64,000 nucleotides of DNA, from assembly GCF_900475285.1 (NCBI RefSeq), contig NZ_LS483370.1, positions 696,001-760,000 of the forward strand, read 5' to 3'. Position 1 is the stretch's first letter, and each line of letters opens with the position of its first letter. Source of the stretch: Pseudomonas taetrolens (GTDB lineage Bacteria; Pseudomonadota; Gammaproteobacteria; Pseudomonadales; Pseudomonadaceae). Positions 8,806-17,529 of this stretch are shown piece by piece. The notes under the pieces were generated by a model. The model saw only the letters and a list, made by a program, of their open reading frames with translations. It searched no databases and was not told where the DNA came from. The position numbers and the translations under genes are program-made.

Positions 8806-9458
8806 CATTGTTTGACTGGAGCTATGCCTGGCAAATTCTCCCCGATATGTTGCGCGCCTCGCTCAATACCGTCGGAATTACCCTGATCGGCTTTCTGATT
8901 GCCATTGTGCTGGGGCTGTTCCTGGCCATTGGCCGCCGCAGCCGGCAAGTCTGGATAGCGTGGCCGGCTACCGCAGTGATCGAGTTCATTCGCAGTACAC
9001 CACTGCTGATCCAGGTGTATTTCCTCTACTACGTGCTGCCCAACTACGGCGTTAGCCTGAGCGCCATGCAAGTCGGCATCCTCGGCATTGGCCTGCATTA
9101 CGCCTGCTACATCGCCGAAGTCTATCGCAGCGGTCTCGACGCCGTACCCCGGGCTCAATGGGAGGCGGTCACAGCGCTGAACATCGCCCCGTACAGCGCT
9201 TACCGCAACATCATCTTGCCTCAGGCCCTGAGGCCGATTCTGCCGCCGCTGGGCAACTATCTGGTGGCGATGCTCAAGGACACGCCGGTGCTGTCGGCGA
9301 TTACCGTGGTTGAAATCATGCAACAGGCCAAGAACATCGGTTCCGAGAACTTCCGTTACCTGGAGCCGATCACCATGGTCGGTCTGTTTTTCCTCGCCCT
9401 GAGCATCGCTTTGGCTTATCTGGTACGGCGCTTTGAAATGCGCCTGGAGTTACGCTAA
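8802..9458 (+). CDS. ehuD: Ectoine ABC transporter permease EhuD
   Basis: The 218-residue partner of EhuC belongs to the same polar amino acid permease family. Its EAA loop is EAVTALNIAPYSAYRNIILP (about 125-144). GGAGG ends 7 bases before the ATG and lies inside the end of ehuC. It likely pairs with EhuC in the cytoplasmic membrane. Confidence 0.9.
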   Translation: MTLFDWSYAWQILPDMLRASLNTVGITLIGFLIAIVLGLFLAIGRRSRQVWIAWPATAVIEFIRSTPLLIQVYFLYYVLPNYGVSLSAMQVGILGIGLHYACYIAEVYRSGLDAVPRAQWEAVTALNIAPYSAYRNIILPQALRPILPPLGNYLVAMLKDTPVLSAITVVEIMQQAKNIGSENFRYLEPITMVGLFFLALSIALAYLVRRFEMRLELR

Positions 9459-9538
9459 TGACTTCTCCTCTCGCGACACCCAGCGACCTTTCCCGGCGCA
9501 GAAACCCGATCCCGCTGCATCCGCAGGAGGCTACGGCC

Positions 9539-10333
9539 ATGCAGGAAACCCAAGCGCTAAAGCCGATCGTCAGTTTTCAGGACGTCACCAAGAGCTACGG
9601 TAACTTCACGGTGCTCGATCACTTGAACCTGAACGTCACGCCTGGTGAAAAAGTGGCAATTATCGGCCCCAGCGGCTCGGGGAAATCCACGCTGTTGCGG
9701 GTTCTGATGACGCTCGAAGGTATTGATGATGGGGTGATCCGTATCGAGGATGACTTGCTGACCCATATGCCCAACCGCAACGGCGTGCTGGTGCCAGCCA
9801 ATGACCGGCATATCCGCCGGGTGCGGGGCAAGATCGGCATGGTGTTCCAGAGTTTCAACCTGTTCCCGCACATGACGGCGTTGCAAAACGTCATTGAAGC
9901 GCCGGTGCAAGTCCTTGGCATGAAACCCGCTGAAGCTCGCGAACGGGCGGCGGACTTGCTGGAACTGGTGGGGCTGGGCAGCAAGCTTGGGCATTACCCG
10001 TCGCAGCTGTCCGGTGGTCAGCAACAACGGGTGGCGATCGCCCGGGCCCTTGCCATGAGGCCTAAGGTCATGCTGTTCGACGAAGTGACCTCGGCACTCG
10101 ACCCGGAGCTGTGCGGCGAAGTGCTCAACGTGATCCGCAAGCTAGGTGCCGAGCACAACCTGACGATGCTGATGGTGACACACCAGATGGGTTTCGCCCG
10201 GGAGTTCGCCGATCGCGTGTGTTTCTTTTACAAGGGGCAGATTCACGAGCAGGGCACGCCCGCGCAAATCTTTGAACACCCGCAGCAGGAAAGAACCTGT
10301 GCGTTTCTCAGTGCAGTGAAAGAAGCTAACTAG
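9539..10333 (+). CDS. ehuA: Ectoine ABC transporter ATP-binding protein EhuA
   Basis: A 264-residue ABC ATPase of the polar amino acid group: Walker A GPSGSGKST (about 42-50), Q-loop VFQSFNLFPH, signature LSGGQQQRVAIARAL and Walker B VMLFDEVTSALD. An ATG at 9458 overlaps the ehuD stop and would add 27 poorly ordered residues. The ATG at 9539 has a near-perfect AGGAGG 7 bases upstream and gives normal length, so it is preferred. It powers import through EhuC/EhuD. No strong terminator follows; a GCGCCATTGGCGC hairpin lies near 10355. Confidence 0.92.
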   Translation: MQETQALKPIVSFQDVTKSYGNFTVLDHLNLNVTPGEKVAIIGPSGSGKSTLLRVLMTLEGIDDGVIRIEDDLLTHMPNRNGVLVPANDRHIRRVRGKIGMVFQSFNLFPHMTALQNVIEAPVQVLGMKPAEARERAADLLELVGLGSKLGHYPSQLSGGQQQRVAIARALAMRPKVMLFDEVTSALDPELCGEVLNVIRKLGAEHNLTMLMVTHQMGFAREFADRVCFFYKGQIHEQGTPAQIFEHPQQERTCAFLSAVKEAN

Positions 10334-10398
10334 GAGTCAGGTGCGAAGGGGCATGCGCCATTGGCGCTTGCATTCACGGCCCGGGATAAAGGGACGGT

Positions 10399-11481
10399 TC
10401 AATCCACGGGCAGCAGCAAGCGCCCCACCACCGGCAGATGGTCAGAGATGGTCTGGGTGTCTTTCTGGCGCACATACCCTTCAATGCGTTTGAGCTTTGG
10501 GCTGTAGAACAGGTAGTCGAGGGTACGGTCAGGGGCTTCGACCCGTGGGTCGTTGGGGAAGTGGGTCAGCCACAGCTCTCGGTTTATGCCGGTGGCTTCG
10601 GGATTGCTGGGGATCATCGGGTACTTCTCCCACAGCTGGTGCAGCTCGCTGTCAGAGGAGTAGCCCAGGCGCTGCTCGGGTGGCAGGCGCAGGAACTGGC
10701 CGATGGGCAGTAGATTGAAGTCCCCGCCTATCAACCAGGGTGTACCTTGACTCTCAAGTTTGTCGGTCAGTGCCGCGACGGCCCGCATCTGCTTGCGCAG
10801 GTTGCTGTTGCTTTGCGTCGGTGCATCCAGCTGGGTGTTGATGGCAATCAATTGCCCGCCGTCGTTGAGCGGCAGGTAACTGACCAGCAAGGCGGGTTTT
10901 GGCTGGAATTGGCGGCTGATGAGGTTGGCTTCGGCCACGGGTAACTGTAAACGCTCGGCATGTTCGATCTGATAGCGGGCGAGGGTGACCAGCTTGCGGC
11001 CGACGCTGCCAAAAATATGCCTGTCGGGGACAAAGTCGGCCTTCCAGGTAAAGGTTTGCGTGCTGCAGGGGTAAAGATCCACCAGGCGCTCTTGCAGCAA
11101 GGCCAGTTGATCCTGGTAGCCACTGGCCTTGGCGTTCTCGTCGAGTTCCTGCAGCAGCACCAGATCGGGTTGTTCATCGCGAATCACCCGGGCCACCTCG
11201 TCGAGGCTGAAGGCCATGTCTTCGCGGTTCGGCCGGGTGTCGGGGCCGCTGCCGTCAGCCAGGTCGTACCAGAACACATAGCGCTTGCCCGCCAGGTACT
11301 GAACGTTCCAGGTCATGACCTTGAGCGCCTGGCCGGGTGTCAGCACGGGCGCTGTGGCCGGGCAGTTCAGCGACAGCACTTCTTTGGCCTCGGGTCGCCA
11401 TGTCACGCTGTAAATCAGGCCTGCCAGCAGTCCTGAAATCAGCAGCAAACCAAATACGGTGAGGCGCAGGAAACGTGGCAT
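10399..11481 (-). CDS. Membrane-anchored endonuclease/exonuclease/phosphatase-family protein
   Basis: The 360-residue protein starts with a single hydrophobic segment (FLRLTVFGLLLISGLLAGLI) that should anchor it in the inner membrane with the catalytic domain in the periplasm. The domain has EEP (DNase I-like) motifs: VMTWNVQYLAG, VLLQELDENA, GGDFNLLP and the final ISDHLPV. The substrate could be a nucleic acid or a phosphodiester such as a lipid or inositol phosphate; nothing in the sequence decides this. It is tail-to-tail with ehuA and has no obvious link to the ectoine genes. Confidence 0.8.
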   Translation of the reverse strand: MPRFLRLTVFGLLLISGLLAGLIYSVTWRPEAKEVLSLNCPATAPVLTPGQALKVMTWNVQYLAGKRYVFWYDLADGSGPDTRPNREDMAFSLDEVARVIRDEQPDLVLLQELDENAKASGYQDQLALLQERLVDLYPCSTQTFTWKADFVPDRHIFGSVGRKLVTLARYQIEHAERLQLPVAEANLISRQFQPKPALLVSYLPLNDGGQLIAINTQLDAPTQSNSNLRKQMRAVAALTDKLESQGTPWLIGGDFNLLPIGQFLRLPPEQRLGYSSDSELHQLWEKYPMIPSNPEATGINRELWLTHFPNDPRVEAPDRTLDYLFYSPKLKRIEGYVRQKDTQTISDHLPVVGRLLLPVD

Positions 11482-11567
11482 GGGCTCGGCTTATGACGTT
11501 GCAAGAAGTGAACGAGCATACCGGACAGCAGGGGGTAGCCCAAGGTTCTATCGGCTGGGCGCAATTG

Positions 11568-12230
11568 TCATTTCATGTCAGACGAGTCGCTGATCAGCAT
11601 AAACAACCGGAACAGGACGACGGATACAAACAACTGCAAGAAGCTGCTGACGCTTTCGAGGCCCACGCCAAGCAACGGATTTTCATCCTTGTTCAGCAGC
11701 GAGAGGCTCAACTCCTTGAGGATCATCAGTGGACCGAGCACGGCCAGCAGGCAGATGAAAATTCTTAAGAAATGGCCCTTGCTCATGGAAAAACTCGACT
11801 TCATGGCGGCCAGAGGCGCTTCACCACGCAGCACCAAGCGGTATTCAGAGAACGCCAGCATGACGGTGAGGAAAATGCCGGGGACAAAAAACAACGACAG
11901 CCCGAGCACGATCGCCAGGGTGCTGATGGCGGAAAGCAGGGCAAACCGGGGCCACATCGTCAGCGCCAGTGCCAGCAGCTCACGGTTGCGGGGGCTTTCG
12001 CCTCGACTGCGGGCGTCGAGGAACAGAATCAGAGCACCGGTATACAGCGGGTACACCAGCAAACCGACCAGCAAACCATAGCCGGGGGATGGATTTGGCC
12101 CCACGGCGTTTTCGACGATGTGTTGCAGCACGGCTTCAAGAATGACCAGCGGCAGGCACAGCGTCGCGATCTGAACCAGATTGCGCTGGAAGAAGTAGAG
12201 GGAGTCGCGAATAACAGTCAACGGATTCAT
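11568..12230 (-). CDS. YciC-like multipass inner-membrane protein
   Basis: A 220-residue hydrophobic protein with about six membrane segments. The opening MNPLTVIRDSLYFFQRNL and the overall length match the UPF0259 (YciC) family, whose function is not established. No catalytic motif is seen. It lies 86 bases upstream of the EEP-family gene on the same strand and is divergent from the NYN-domain gene. Confidence 0.72.
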   Translation of the reverse strand: MNPLTVIRDSLYFFQRNLVQIATLCLPLVILEAVLQHIVENAVGPNPSPGYGLLVGLLVYPLYTGALILFLDARSRGESPRNRELLALALTMWPRFALLSAISTLAIVLGLSLFFVPGIFLTVMLAFSEYRLVLRGEAPLAAMKSSFSMSKGHFLRIFICLLAVLGPLMILKELSLSLLNKDENPLLGVGLESVSSFLQLFVSVVLFRLFMLISDSSDMK

Positions 12231-12413
12231 TGTCGGGCATCAGCAGTCAAAAGCGGTGCGTCACTTTAACCGATGAAGGGCAAAGGTGAGCACATCTAAA
12301 CGCGGCGCTGGGGGCACTCGGCGGTTTATCCGCGCAAACCGTCGGCAGGCTGGCATACTGCGCCCTTGTTTTTCAGTCGTGTGCCCGCTTGCCGGGCACC
12401 ATGAGGTTTACCG

Positions 12414-12890
12414 GTGAAAAGAATTGCGGTCTTCGCGGATGTGCAGAACCTCTACTACACGGTCCGCCAGGCCTATGGCTGCCATTTCAATTACGCCGCG
12501 TTATGGGCTGATATCAGTCAGCGCGGAGAAATCGTCGAAGCGTATGCCTACGCGATTGACCGGGGTGACAGCAAACAGCAGCAATTCCAGCAGATCCTGC
12601 GCAACCTCGGCTTCACGGTAAAACTCAAACCCTACATCCAGCGCAGCGACGGCTCGGCCAAGGGCGACTGGGATGTGGGCATCACCATCGACATCATGGA
12701 TTCGGCCGCCGATGTCGACGAAGTGGTATTGGCCTCGGGTGATGGCGATTTTGACCTGCTGCTCGAGCGCATTGCCAGCAAACACGGCGTTGAAACCGTG
12801 GCCTACGGCGTACCGGGCCTTACCGCTAACTCGCTGATCCGTGCCGCTGGCCGCTACGTGCCGATTGAAGGCAGTTTGCTACTTAAGTAA
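12414..12890 (+). CDS. NYN (LabA/DUF88) domain protein, putative PIN-like ribonuclease
   Basis: The 158 residues are essentially one NYN domain. It keeps the acidic set expected for PIN-like metal-dependent RNases: Asp in VFADVQNLYY, Asp in GDWDVGITIDIMD, and SGDGDFDLLL. The start is a GTG at 12414 preceded by GAGG at 12401-12404; no ATG fits. It is 28 bases upstream of a DEDDh exonuclease gene, which itself starts with TTG, so the pair may act together in RNA turnover. No partner or target is known from the sequence. Confidence 0.8.
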   Translation: MKRIAVFADVQNLYYTVRQAYGCHFNYAALWADISQRGEIVEAYAYAIDRGDSKQQQFQQILRNLGFTVKLKPYIQRSDGSAKGDWDVGITIDIMDSAADVDEVVLASGDGDFDLLLERIASKHGVETVAYGVPGLTANSLIRAAGRYVPIEGSLLLK

Positions 12891-12918
12891 TACCCACTTT
12901 TTACAGGATTGATCAGGT

Positions 12919-13530
12919 TTGGAACGCATCGCGGTAATTGACTTTGAAACCACCGGCATCTCCCCGAGCAGCAGTTGTCGGGCGACAGAAATTGCAGTGG
13001 TGATTCTCGAACAGGGACGCATTGTCGAGCGCTACCAAAGCCTGATGAACGCGGGGGTGCGGGTACCGGGTTTTATCGAGCAACTGACTGGTATCAGTAA
13101 CGCCATGCTGCGCAGCGCGCCATCTGCCGAGCAGGTGATGAACGAGGTCAATGAGTTCGTGGGCATCACCCCGTTGCTGGCGCATAACGCGGCCTTCGAC
13201 CAAAAGTTCTGGGACTTTGAAATGGGGCGCATCAAGCGCACCCGATTGCAGAATTTTGCCTGTTCGCTGTTGCTGGCCCGGCGCTTGATGCCGGGGGCAC
13301 CGAATCACAAGCTGGGTACCCTGACCACATTCGCTGACTTGCCCCACACCGGCCAGGCTCACCGGGCGATGGCCGATGCCGAAATGGCCGCCAACCTAAC
13401 GGCACATCTGGCTCAGCAACTGCGCCAAAAACACGGTCTGCGGGAGTTGAACCACGATCTGCTGTGCAGCCTGCAGAAAGTCCCGGCAGCCAAAATCAAC
13501 GAACACCTCAAGCGTTATCGCGGGTTTTGA
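12919..13530 (+). CDS. DnaQ-like DEDDh 3'-5' exonuclease
   Basis: A 203-residue exonuclease with the DEDDh residues in place: VIDFETTG (Asp, Glu), HNAAFDQKF (Asp) and HRAMADAEM (His, Asp). This fold covers the DNA polymerase III epsilon proofreading subunit and several RNases. This small stand-alone version lacks the epsilon C-terminal polymerase-binding extension, so a proofreading role is unlikely. The start appears to be TTG at 12919 (encoding MERIAVID) with AGGA about 12 bases upstream. It follows the NYN gene closely. Confidence 0.82.
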   Translation: MERIAVIDFETTGISPSSSCRATEIAVVILEQGRIVERYQSLMNAGVRVPGFIEQLTGISNAMLRSAPSAEQVMNEVNEFVGITPLLAHNAAFDQKFWDFEMGRIKRTRLQNFACSLLLARRLMPGAPNHKLGTLTTFADLPHTGQAHRAMADAEMAANLTAHLAQQLRQKHGLRELNHDLLCSLQKVPAAKINEHLKRYRGF

Positions 13531-13682
13531 ACCTGCCGCCGCTGCCGAGGCACAAGGCTGCGGCGACCACGTTTTTTGATCGGTAAAAGTGTACGGTCGC
13601 TTTTGCAGCATTCTGTTACTTATTCTTTTCGTCATGCTTGTCTAGACTGCTTCATCCCTTGCCTCTGCCTTTGAGCTGACTC

Positions 13683-14573
13683 ATGCCTGCCGTACGTCGT
13701 TTTCCGCTTCAATTGATCGGTGCTTTTTTTGCGTTGTATGTGATTTGGGGCTCAACCTACCTGGTGATCCGCATCGGCATTGAATCCTGGCCACCCTTGA
13801 TGATGGCGGGCGTGCGCTTCCTTGTGGCCGGGAGTCTGATGTACGGTTTTATGCGCTGGCGCGGGTCGCCTGCACCGACCCTGGTGCAGTGGCGTTCGGC
13901 AGCGATGATCGGTTTTTTGCTGCTGGCGTGCGGTAACGGTGGTGTGACGCTGGCCGAGCACTCGGGGGTTGCCTCGGGCGTCGCCGCGTTGGCGGTGGCA
14001 ACCGTGCCGCTGTTCACCTTGTTATTCGGCTTTTTTTGGGGCGCGCGTAATACCCGTCTGGAGTGGGCCGGGATTGTGCTCGGACTGATCGGCATCGGTA
14101 TGCTCAACCTCGGCTCCAACCTGCAAGCCAGCCCGATGGGGGCTGCCATGATCCTGTTTGCCGCAGCGGCCTGGGCCTTTGGCTCGGTGTGGAGTCGCCA
14201 CTTGCCGCTGCCCGCCGGGCCCATGGCCAGCGCCGCCGAAATGCTCGTGGCCGGTGCTGTGCTCTTGATCGGCAGCCTGCTGAGCGGAGAACGCATGACT
14301 GAAATGCCGACCGCCGCAGGGTGGGGGGCGCTGTTGTACCTGGTGTTCTTCGGCTCGATCATTGCTTTCAGCGCCTACATGTATTTGCTGAAAAACGTGC
14401 GCCCGGCGGCGGCGACCAGTTATGCCTACGTCAACCCGGCCGTAGCGGTGATGCTCGGCATTGCATTTGCCGGTGAGACTATCGGCGTTGAAGAGTGCCT
14501 GGCGATGGCGGTGATCATCAGCGCGGTGGTGTTGATCGGCTTGCCGCAGTGGCGCAAGCAGAAACCCGCCTGA
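13683..14573 (+). CDS. yedA: DMT-superfamily exporter, YedA-like
   Basis: The 296-residue protein has ten predicted membrane segments arranged as two EamA repeats. The first segment, with YVIWGSTYLVIRIGIESWPP, is characteristic of YedA and related metabolite/drug exporters. Substrates of this family are poorly defined. The gene stands alone, 152 bases after the exonuclease and 67 bases before rhlE. The gap before it contains a single REP-like element (GCCGCTGCCGAGG, near 13537). Confidence 0.82.
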   Translation: MPAVRRFPLQLIGAFFALYVIWGSTYLVIRIGIESWPPLMMAGVRFLVAGSLMYGFMRWRGSPAPTLVQWRSAAMIGFLLLACGNGGVTLAEHSGVASGVAALAVATVPLFTLLFGFFWGARNTRLEWAGIVLGLIGIGMLNLGSNLQASPMGAAMILFAAAAWAFGSVWSRHLPLPAGPMASAAEMLVAGAVLLIGSLLSGERMTEMPTAAGWGALLYLVFFGSIIAFSAYMYLLKNVRPAAATSYAYVNPAVAVMLGIAFAGETIGVEECLAMAVIISAVVLIGLPQWRKQKPA

Positions 14574-14640
14574 ATTAGGGTAAACTGCGCGCCATTGCAA
14601 CTTATGCACCCCTGCGCTGACCTTTTTCGACGGTATCCCC

Positions 14641-15978
14641 ATGACATTCGCCACCCTTGGCCTGATCGAACCTTTGCTGCGCGCCCTTGAGACGCTCGGC
14701 TACAAGACCCCAACCCCGGTTCAGGCCCAAGCGATTCCCGCAGTGCTGGCCGGCCGTGACCTGATGGCCGCAGCCCAGACCGGCACCGGCAAAACGGGCG
14801 GCTTCGCGCTGCCGCTGTTGCAGTCGCTGACCATGGAAGGCCCTAAAGTCGCCAGCAACTCAGTGCGCGCGCTGGTGCTGGTGCCGACCCGTGAGCTGGC
14901 CGAGCAGGTTCACGAAAGCATTCGTCAATACGCCGAGCACCTGCCGTTGAGCACTTACGCGGTATACGGCGGCGTCAGCATCAACCCGCAAATGATGAAA
15001 ATGCGCAAAGGTGTTGATGTGCTGGTGGCCACGCCGGGCCGTTTGCTGGACCTGTATCGCCAAAAGGCCATCAAGTTCAACCAGCTGCGAACCCTGATTC
15101 TTGACGAAGCCGATCGCATGCTCGATCTGGGCTTCTCTGAAGAGCTGCGTGATATCTACCGCGCCTTGCCAAAAAAGCGCCAGACCCTGCTGTTTTCGGC
15201 GACTTTTTCCGATGCGATCCGTTTGTTGGCCGAGCAGATGCTCGACAACCCCCTGAGCATTGAAGTCAGCCCGCGCAACGTGGCCGCGAGCAGCGTCAAG
15301 CAATGGGTCATCCCTGTGGATAAAAAGCGCAAGCCGGAGTTGTTCCTGCATTTGCTGCGCACCCAGCACTGGAAGCAGGTCCTGGTGTTCGCCAAGACCC
15401 GCAATGGTGTAGATGATCTGGTGGGCAAGTTGCAGGCTTTGGGCATCAATGCCGACGGCATCCACGGTGACAAGCCGCAGGCCACTCGCCAGCGGGCGCT
15501 GGATCGCTTCAAGGCCAGCGAAGTGCAGATCCTGGTTGCCACCGATGTGGCGGCCCGTGGCCTGGACATCGAAGACCTGCCATTGGTGGTCAATTTCGAC
15601 CTGCCGATCGTGGCGGAAGATTACATCCACCGCATTGGCCGCACGGGGCGTGCTGGCCAGAAGGGCGAAGCGATCTCGCTGGTGTGCGCCGATGAAGTGA
15701 ACATGCTGTCGGCCATTGAAATGCTCACCCGCCAGACCCTGGCGCGGCATGAAGAGCAGGACTTCGAGCCGGAGCACCGCGTCCCGGAGACCGACGCTTC
15801 AGGTCAGGTGGTCAAAAAACCGAAGAAGCCGAAAAAGCCGAAAACCTCTGGCGGTGGTGGCAAGCGCAACCTGGGCAAGTGGGTCGACAGCGGCGAAGCA
15901 GCACCGGCTGAACCTTCGGTCAAACCGGTGCGTAAAGTGCCTGTGTTCAACACCGGTCCGCGCAAGCGCAAGCCGTAA
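14641..15978 (+). CDS. rhlE: DEAD-box RNA helicase RhlE
   Basis: A 445-residue helicase with all core motifs: Q motif in KTPTPVQAQAIP, AAQTGTGKTGGF (motif I), PTRELAEQ, LDEADRMLDLGF (DEAD), SATF, and HRIGRTGRAGQ (motif VI). After about residue 375 comes a basic tail rich in Lys, Pro and Gly (KKPKKPKKPKTSGGGGKRN), typical of RhlE and likely an RNA-binding extension. RhlE remodels RNA in ribosome maturation and RNA decay. Its 3' end overlaps the convergent flavoprotein gene by 32 bases. Confidence 0.92.
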   Translation: MTFATLGLIEPLLRALETLGYKTPTPVQAQAIPAVLAGRDLMAAAQTGTGKTGGFALPLLQSLTMEGPKVASNSVRALVLVPTRELAEQVHESIRQYAEHLPLSTYAVYGGVSINPQMMKMRKGVDVLVATPGRLLDLYRQKAIKFNQLRTLILDEADRMLDLGFSEELRDIYRALPKKRQTLLFSATFSDAIRLLAEQMLDNPLSIEVSPRNVAASSVKQWVIPVDKKRKPELFLHLLRTQHWKQVLVFAKTRNGVDDLVGKLQALGINADGIHGDKPQATRQRALDRFKASEVQILVATDVAARGLDIEDLPLVVNFDLPIVAEDYIHRIGRTGRAGQKGEAISLVCADEVNMLSAIEMLTRQTLARHEEQDFEPEHRVPETDASGQVVKKPKKPKKPKTSGGGGKRNLGKWVDSGEAAPAEPSVKPVRKVPVFNTGPRKRKP

Positions 15979-17203
15979 GCCAGCTCAAAACCCCCACCCC
16001 TGCGGCGCGTCCACTGGCAAAACAGCCTGTGAGCAAGTAGCCGCCAGTGGGGGCTTCCCAGTCGAGCATTTCGCCGGCGCAGAACACCCCCGGCAATTGC
16101 TTGAGCATCAGCTGTTCATCCAGCGCTTCAAAGCGCACTCCACCAGCCGTGCTGATGGCTTCGTCCAATGGGCGGGCCTTGAGCAACTTCAGTGGCAGGG
16201 CTTTGATGGCCTTGGCCAGAAGCTCGGGGTCGTTGAAGCTGGAGGCGGGGCACAGCTCGCGTAGCAACGCCGCTTTTACGCCATCCAGCCCCAGTTGGCT
16301 GTGCAAATGCTTGCTCATCGAACGTGAGCCGCGGGGTTTGGCGAGGGCCGCCCGGATTTTATCCACAGCCTTGCCCGGCAACAGATCGATCAGGATCGTT
16401 GCCGTCCCCTGTTGGTTGATCGCCTCACGAATGGGCGCTGACCAGGCGTAAATCAAACTGCCTTCAATCCCGCTGGCGGTGATGACACATTCGCCCAGGC
16501 GTGGCGTGCTGTGTTCCAGCGCAAGGGCGATGTTCTTCAGCGGTGCTCCTGCGAACTTGTTGCGCAGCAGCTCGCTCCAGCCTTCGACATCGAATCCGCA
16601 GTTACTGGCCTGCAATGGGGCGAGTTCCACGCCACGTTCAGCCAGCAGCGGCATCCAGGCCCCGTCCGAACCCAGGCGCGCCCAACTGCCACCGCCCAGC
16701 GCAAGCAGTACCGCATCCGGCTTGAGTTGTTTTTCGCCTTCCGGGCTGTCGATGCGCAACGCACCATCGGCTTGCCAGCCCAGCCAGCGATGGCGGGTGT
16801 GGATAACTACACCGGACTCGCGTAAACGCTTGAGCCAGGCGCGTAGCAACGGGGCCGCTTTCATGTCTGTGGGAAACACCCGGCCTGAGCTGCCGATAAA
16901 AGTCTCGATGCCCAGGTTGTGAATCCACTGGCACAGGGCATCTGCATCGAATGCCCGAAGCAACGGGGCCATCTGCGGCGCTCGCTCTGCATAGCGCGAC
17001 AAAAAGGCCGGGTAGGGTTCGGAGTGGGTGATGTTCATGCCGCCAACCCCGGCCAGCAAGAACTTGCGCCCCACGGAAGGCATGCCGTCATACACATCGA
17101 CCTGCACGCCTGCCTGGCTCAACACCTCAGCGGCCATCAGGCCAGCCGGGCCACCACCGATAATGGCGACGCGATAGGAAAGGAGGGGAGTGGGCTCAGT
17201 CAT
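15947..17203 (-). CDS. NAD(P)/FAD-dependent flavoprotein, HI0933 family
   Basis: The 418 residues begin with a dinucleotide-binding motif (VAIIGGGPAGLMAAEVL) followed by GRKFLLAGVGGMNITHSEP. They close with FCAGEMLDWEAPTGGYLLTGCFASG, the signature C-terminal FAD contact of the HI0933-like (BaiN/RdsA-related) flavoproteins. The reaction in Pseudomonas is unknown. The 3' end runs into rhlE by 32 bases on the opposite strand. Confidence 0.85.
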   Translation of the reverse strand: MTEPTPLLSYRVAIIGGGPAGLMAAEVLSQAGVQVDVYDGMPSVGRKFLLAGVGGMNITHSEPYPAFLSRYAERAPQMAPLLRAFDADALCQWIHNLGIETFIGSSGRVFPTDMKAAPLLRAWLKRLRESGVVIHTRHRWLGWQADGALRIDSPEGEKQLKPDAVLLALGGGSWARLGSDGAWMPLLAERGVELAPLQASNCGFDVEGWSELLRNKFAGAPLKNIALALEHSTPRLGECVITASGIEGSLIYAWSAPIREAINQQGTATILIDLLPGKAVDKIRAALAKPRGSRSMSKHLHSQLGLDGVKAALLRELCPASSFNDPELLAKAIKALPLKLLKARPLDEAISTAGGVRFEALDEQLMLKQLPGVFCAGEMLDWEAPTGGYLLTGCFASGRAAGVGVLSWLTACACADRC

Positions 17204-17278
17204 GACAGGCTACAAATCGGCGAAATAGGCCGTGCATTCTACCTGACGGAAAGCTCTGGCAACGTGTTCGTATCCCGG

Positions 17279-17406
17279 TAGCCGCTGCCGAGGGCTGCGT
17301 CCGATTGCGAAGCGATCGTAAATGCGCAGGCCACGCCGGCCGGGAGCTCCCATTGTCTGATGTTGCGACGGCCTCGTCGTCGGACGCAGCCTGCGGCAGC
17401 GGCTAC
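17279..17406. repeat. REPIN-like inverted pair, GTAGCCGCTGCCG class
   Basis: The left arm (17279-17304, GTAGCCGCTGCCGAGGGCTG followed by CGTCCGA) and right arm (17380-17406) are near-perfect reverse complements with about 75 bases between them. This is the usual form of a REP doublet in Pseudomonas. It occupies the gap between the flavoprotein and the deacetylase-like gene (17204-17529), where no gene was found. Confidence 0.8.
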
Positions 17407-17529
17407 AGTCGATCTGTTATAGCTGTACGAAAAACATACAGCGTTCTGTAGCGCTTAGACTACGTGGCCTACAGGGGCTTTCACTCAGGTTATCCACAGG
17501 CAGTTCCACAGGCATTGTGGGTAAAAAAG

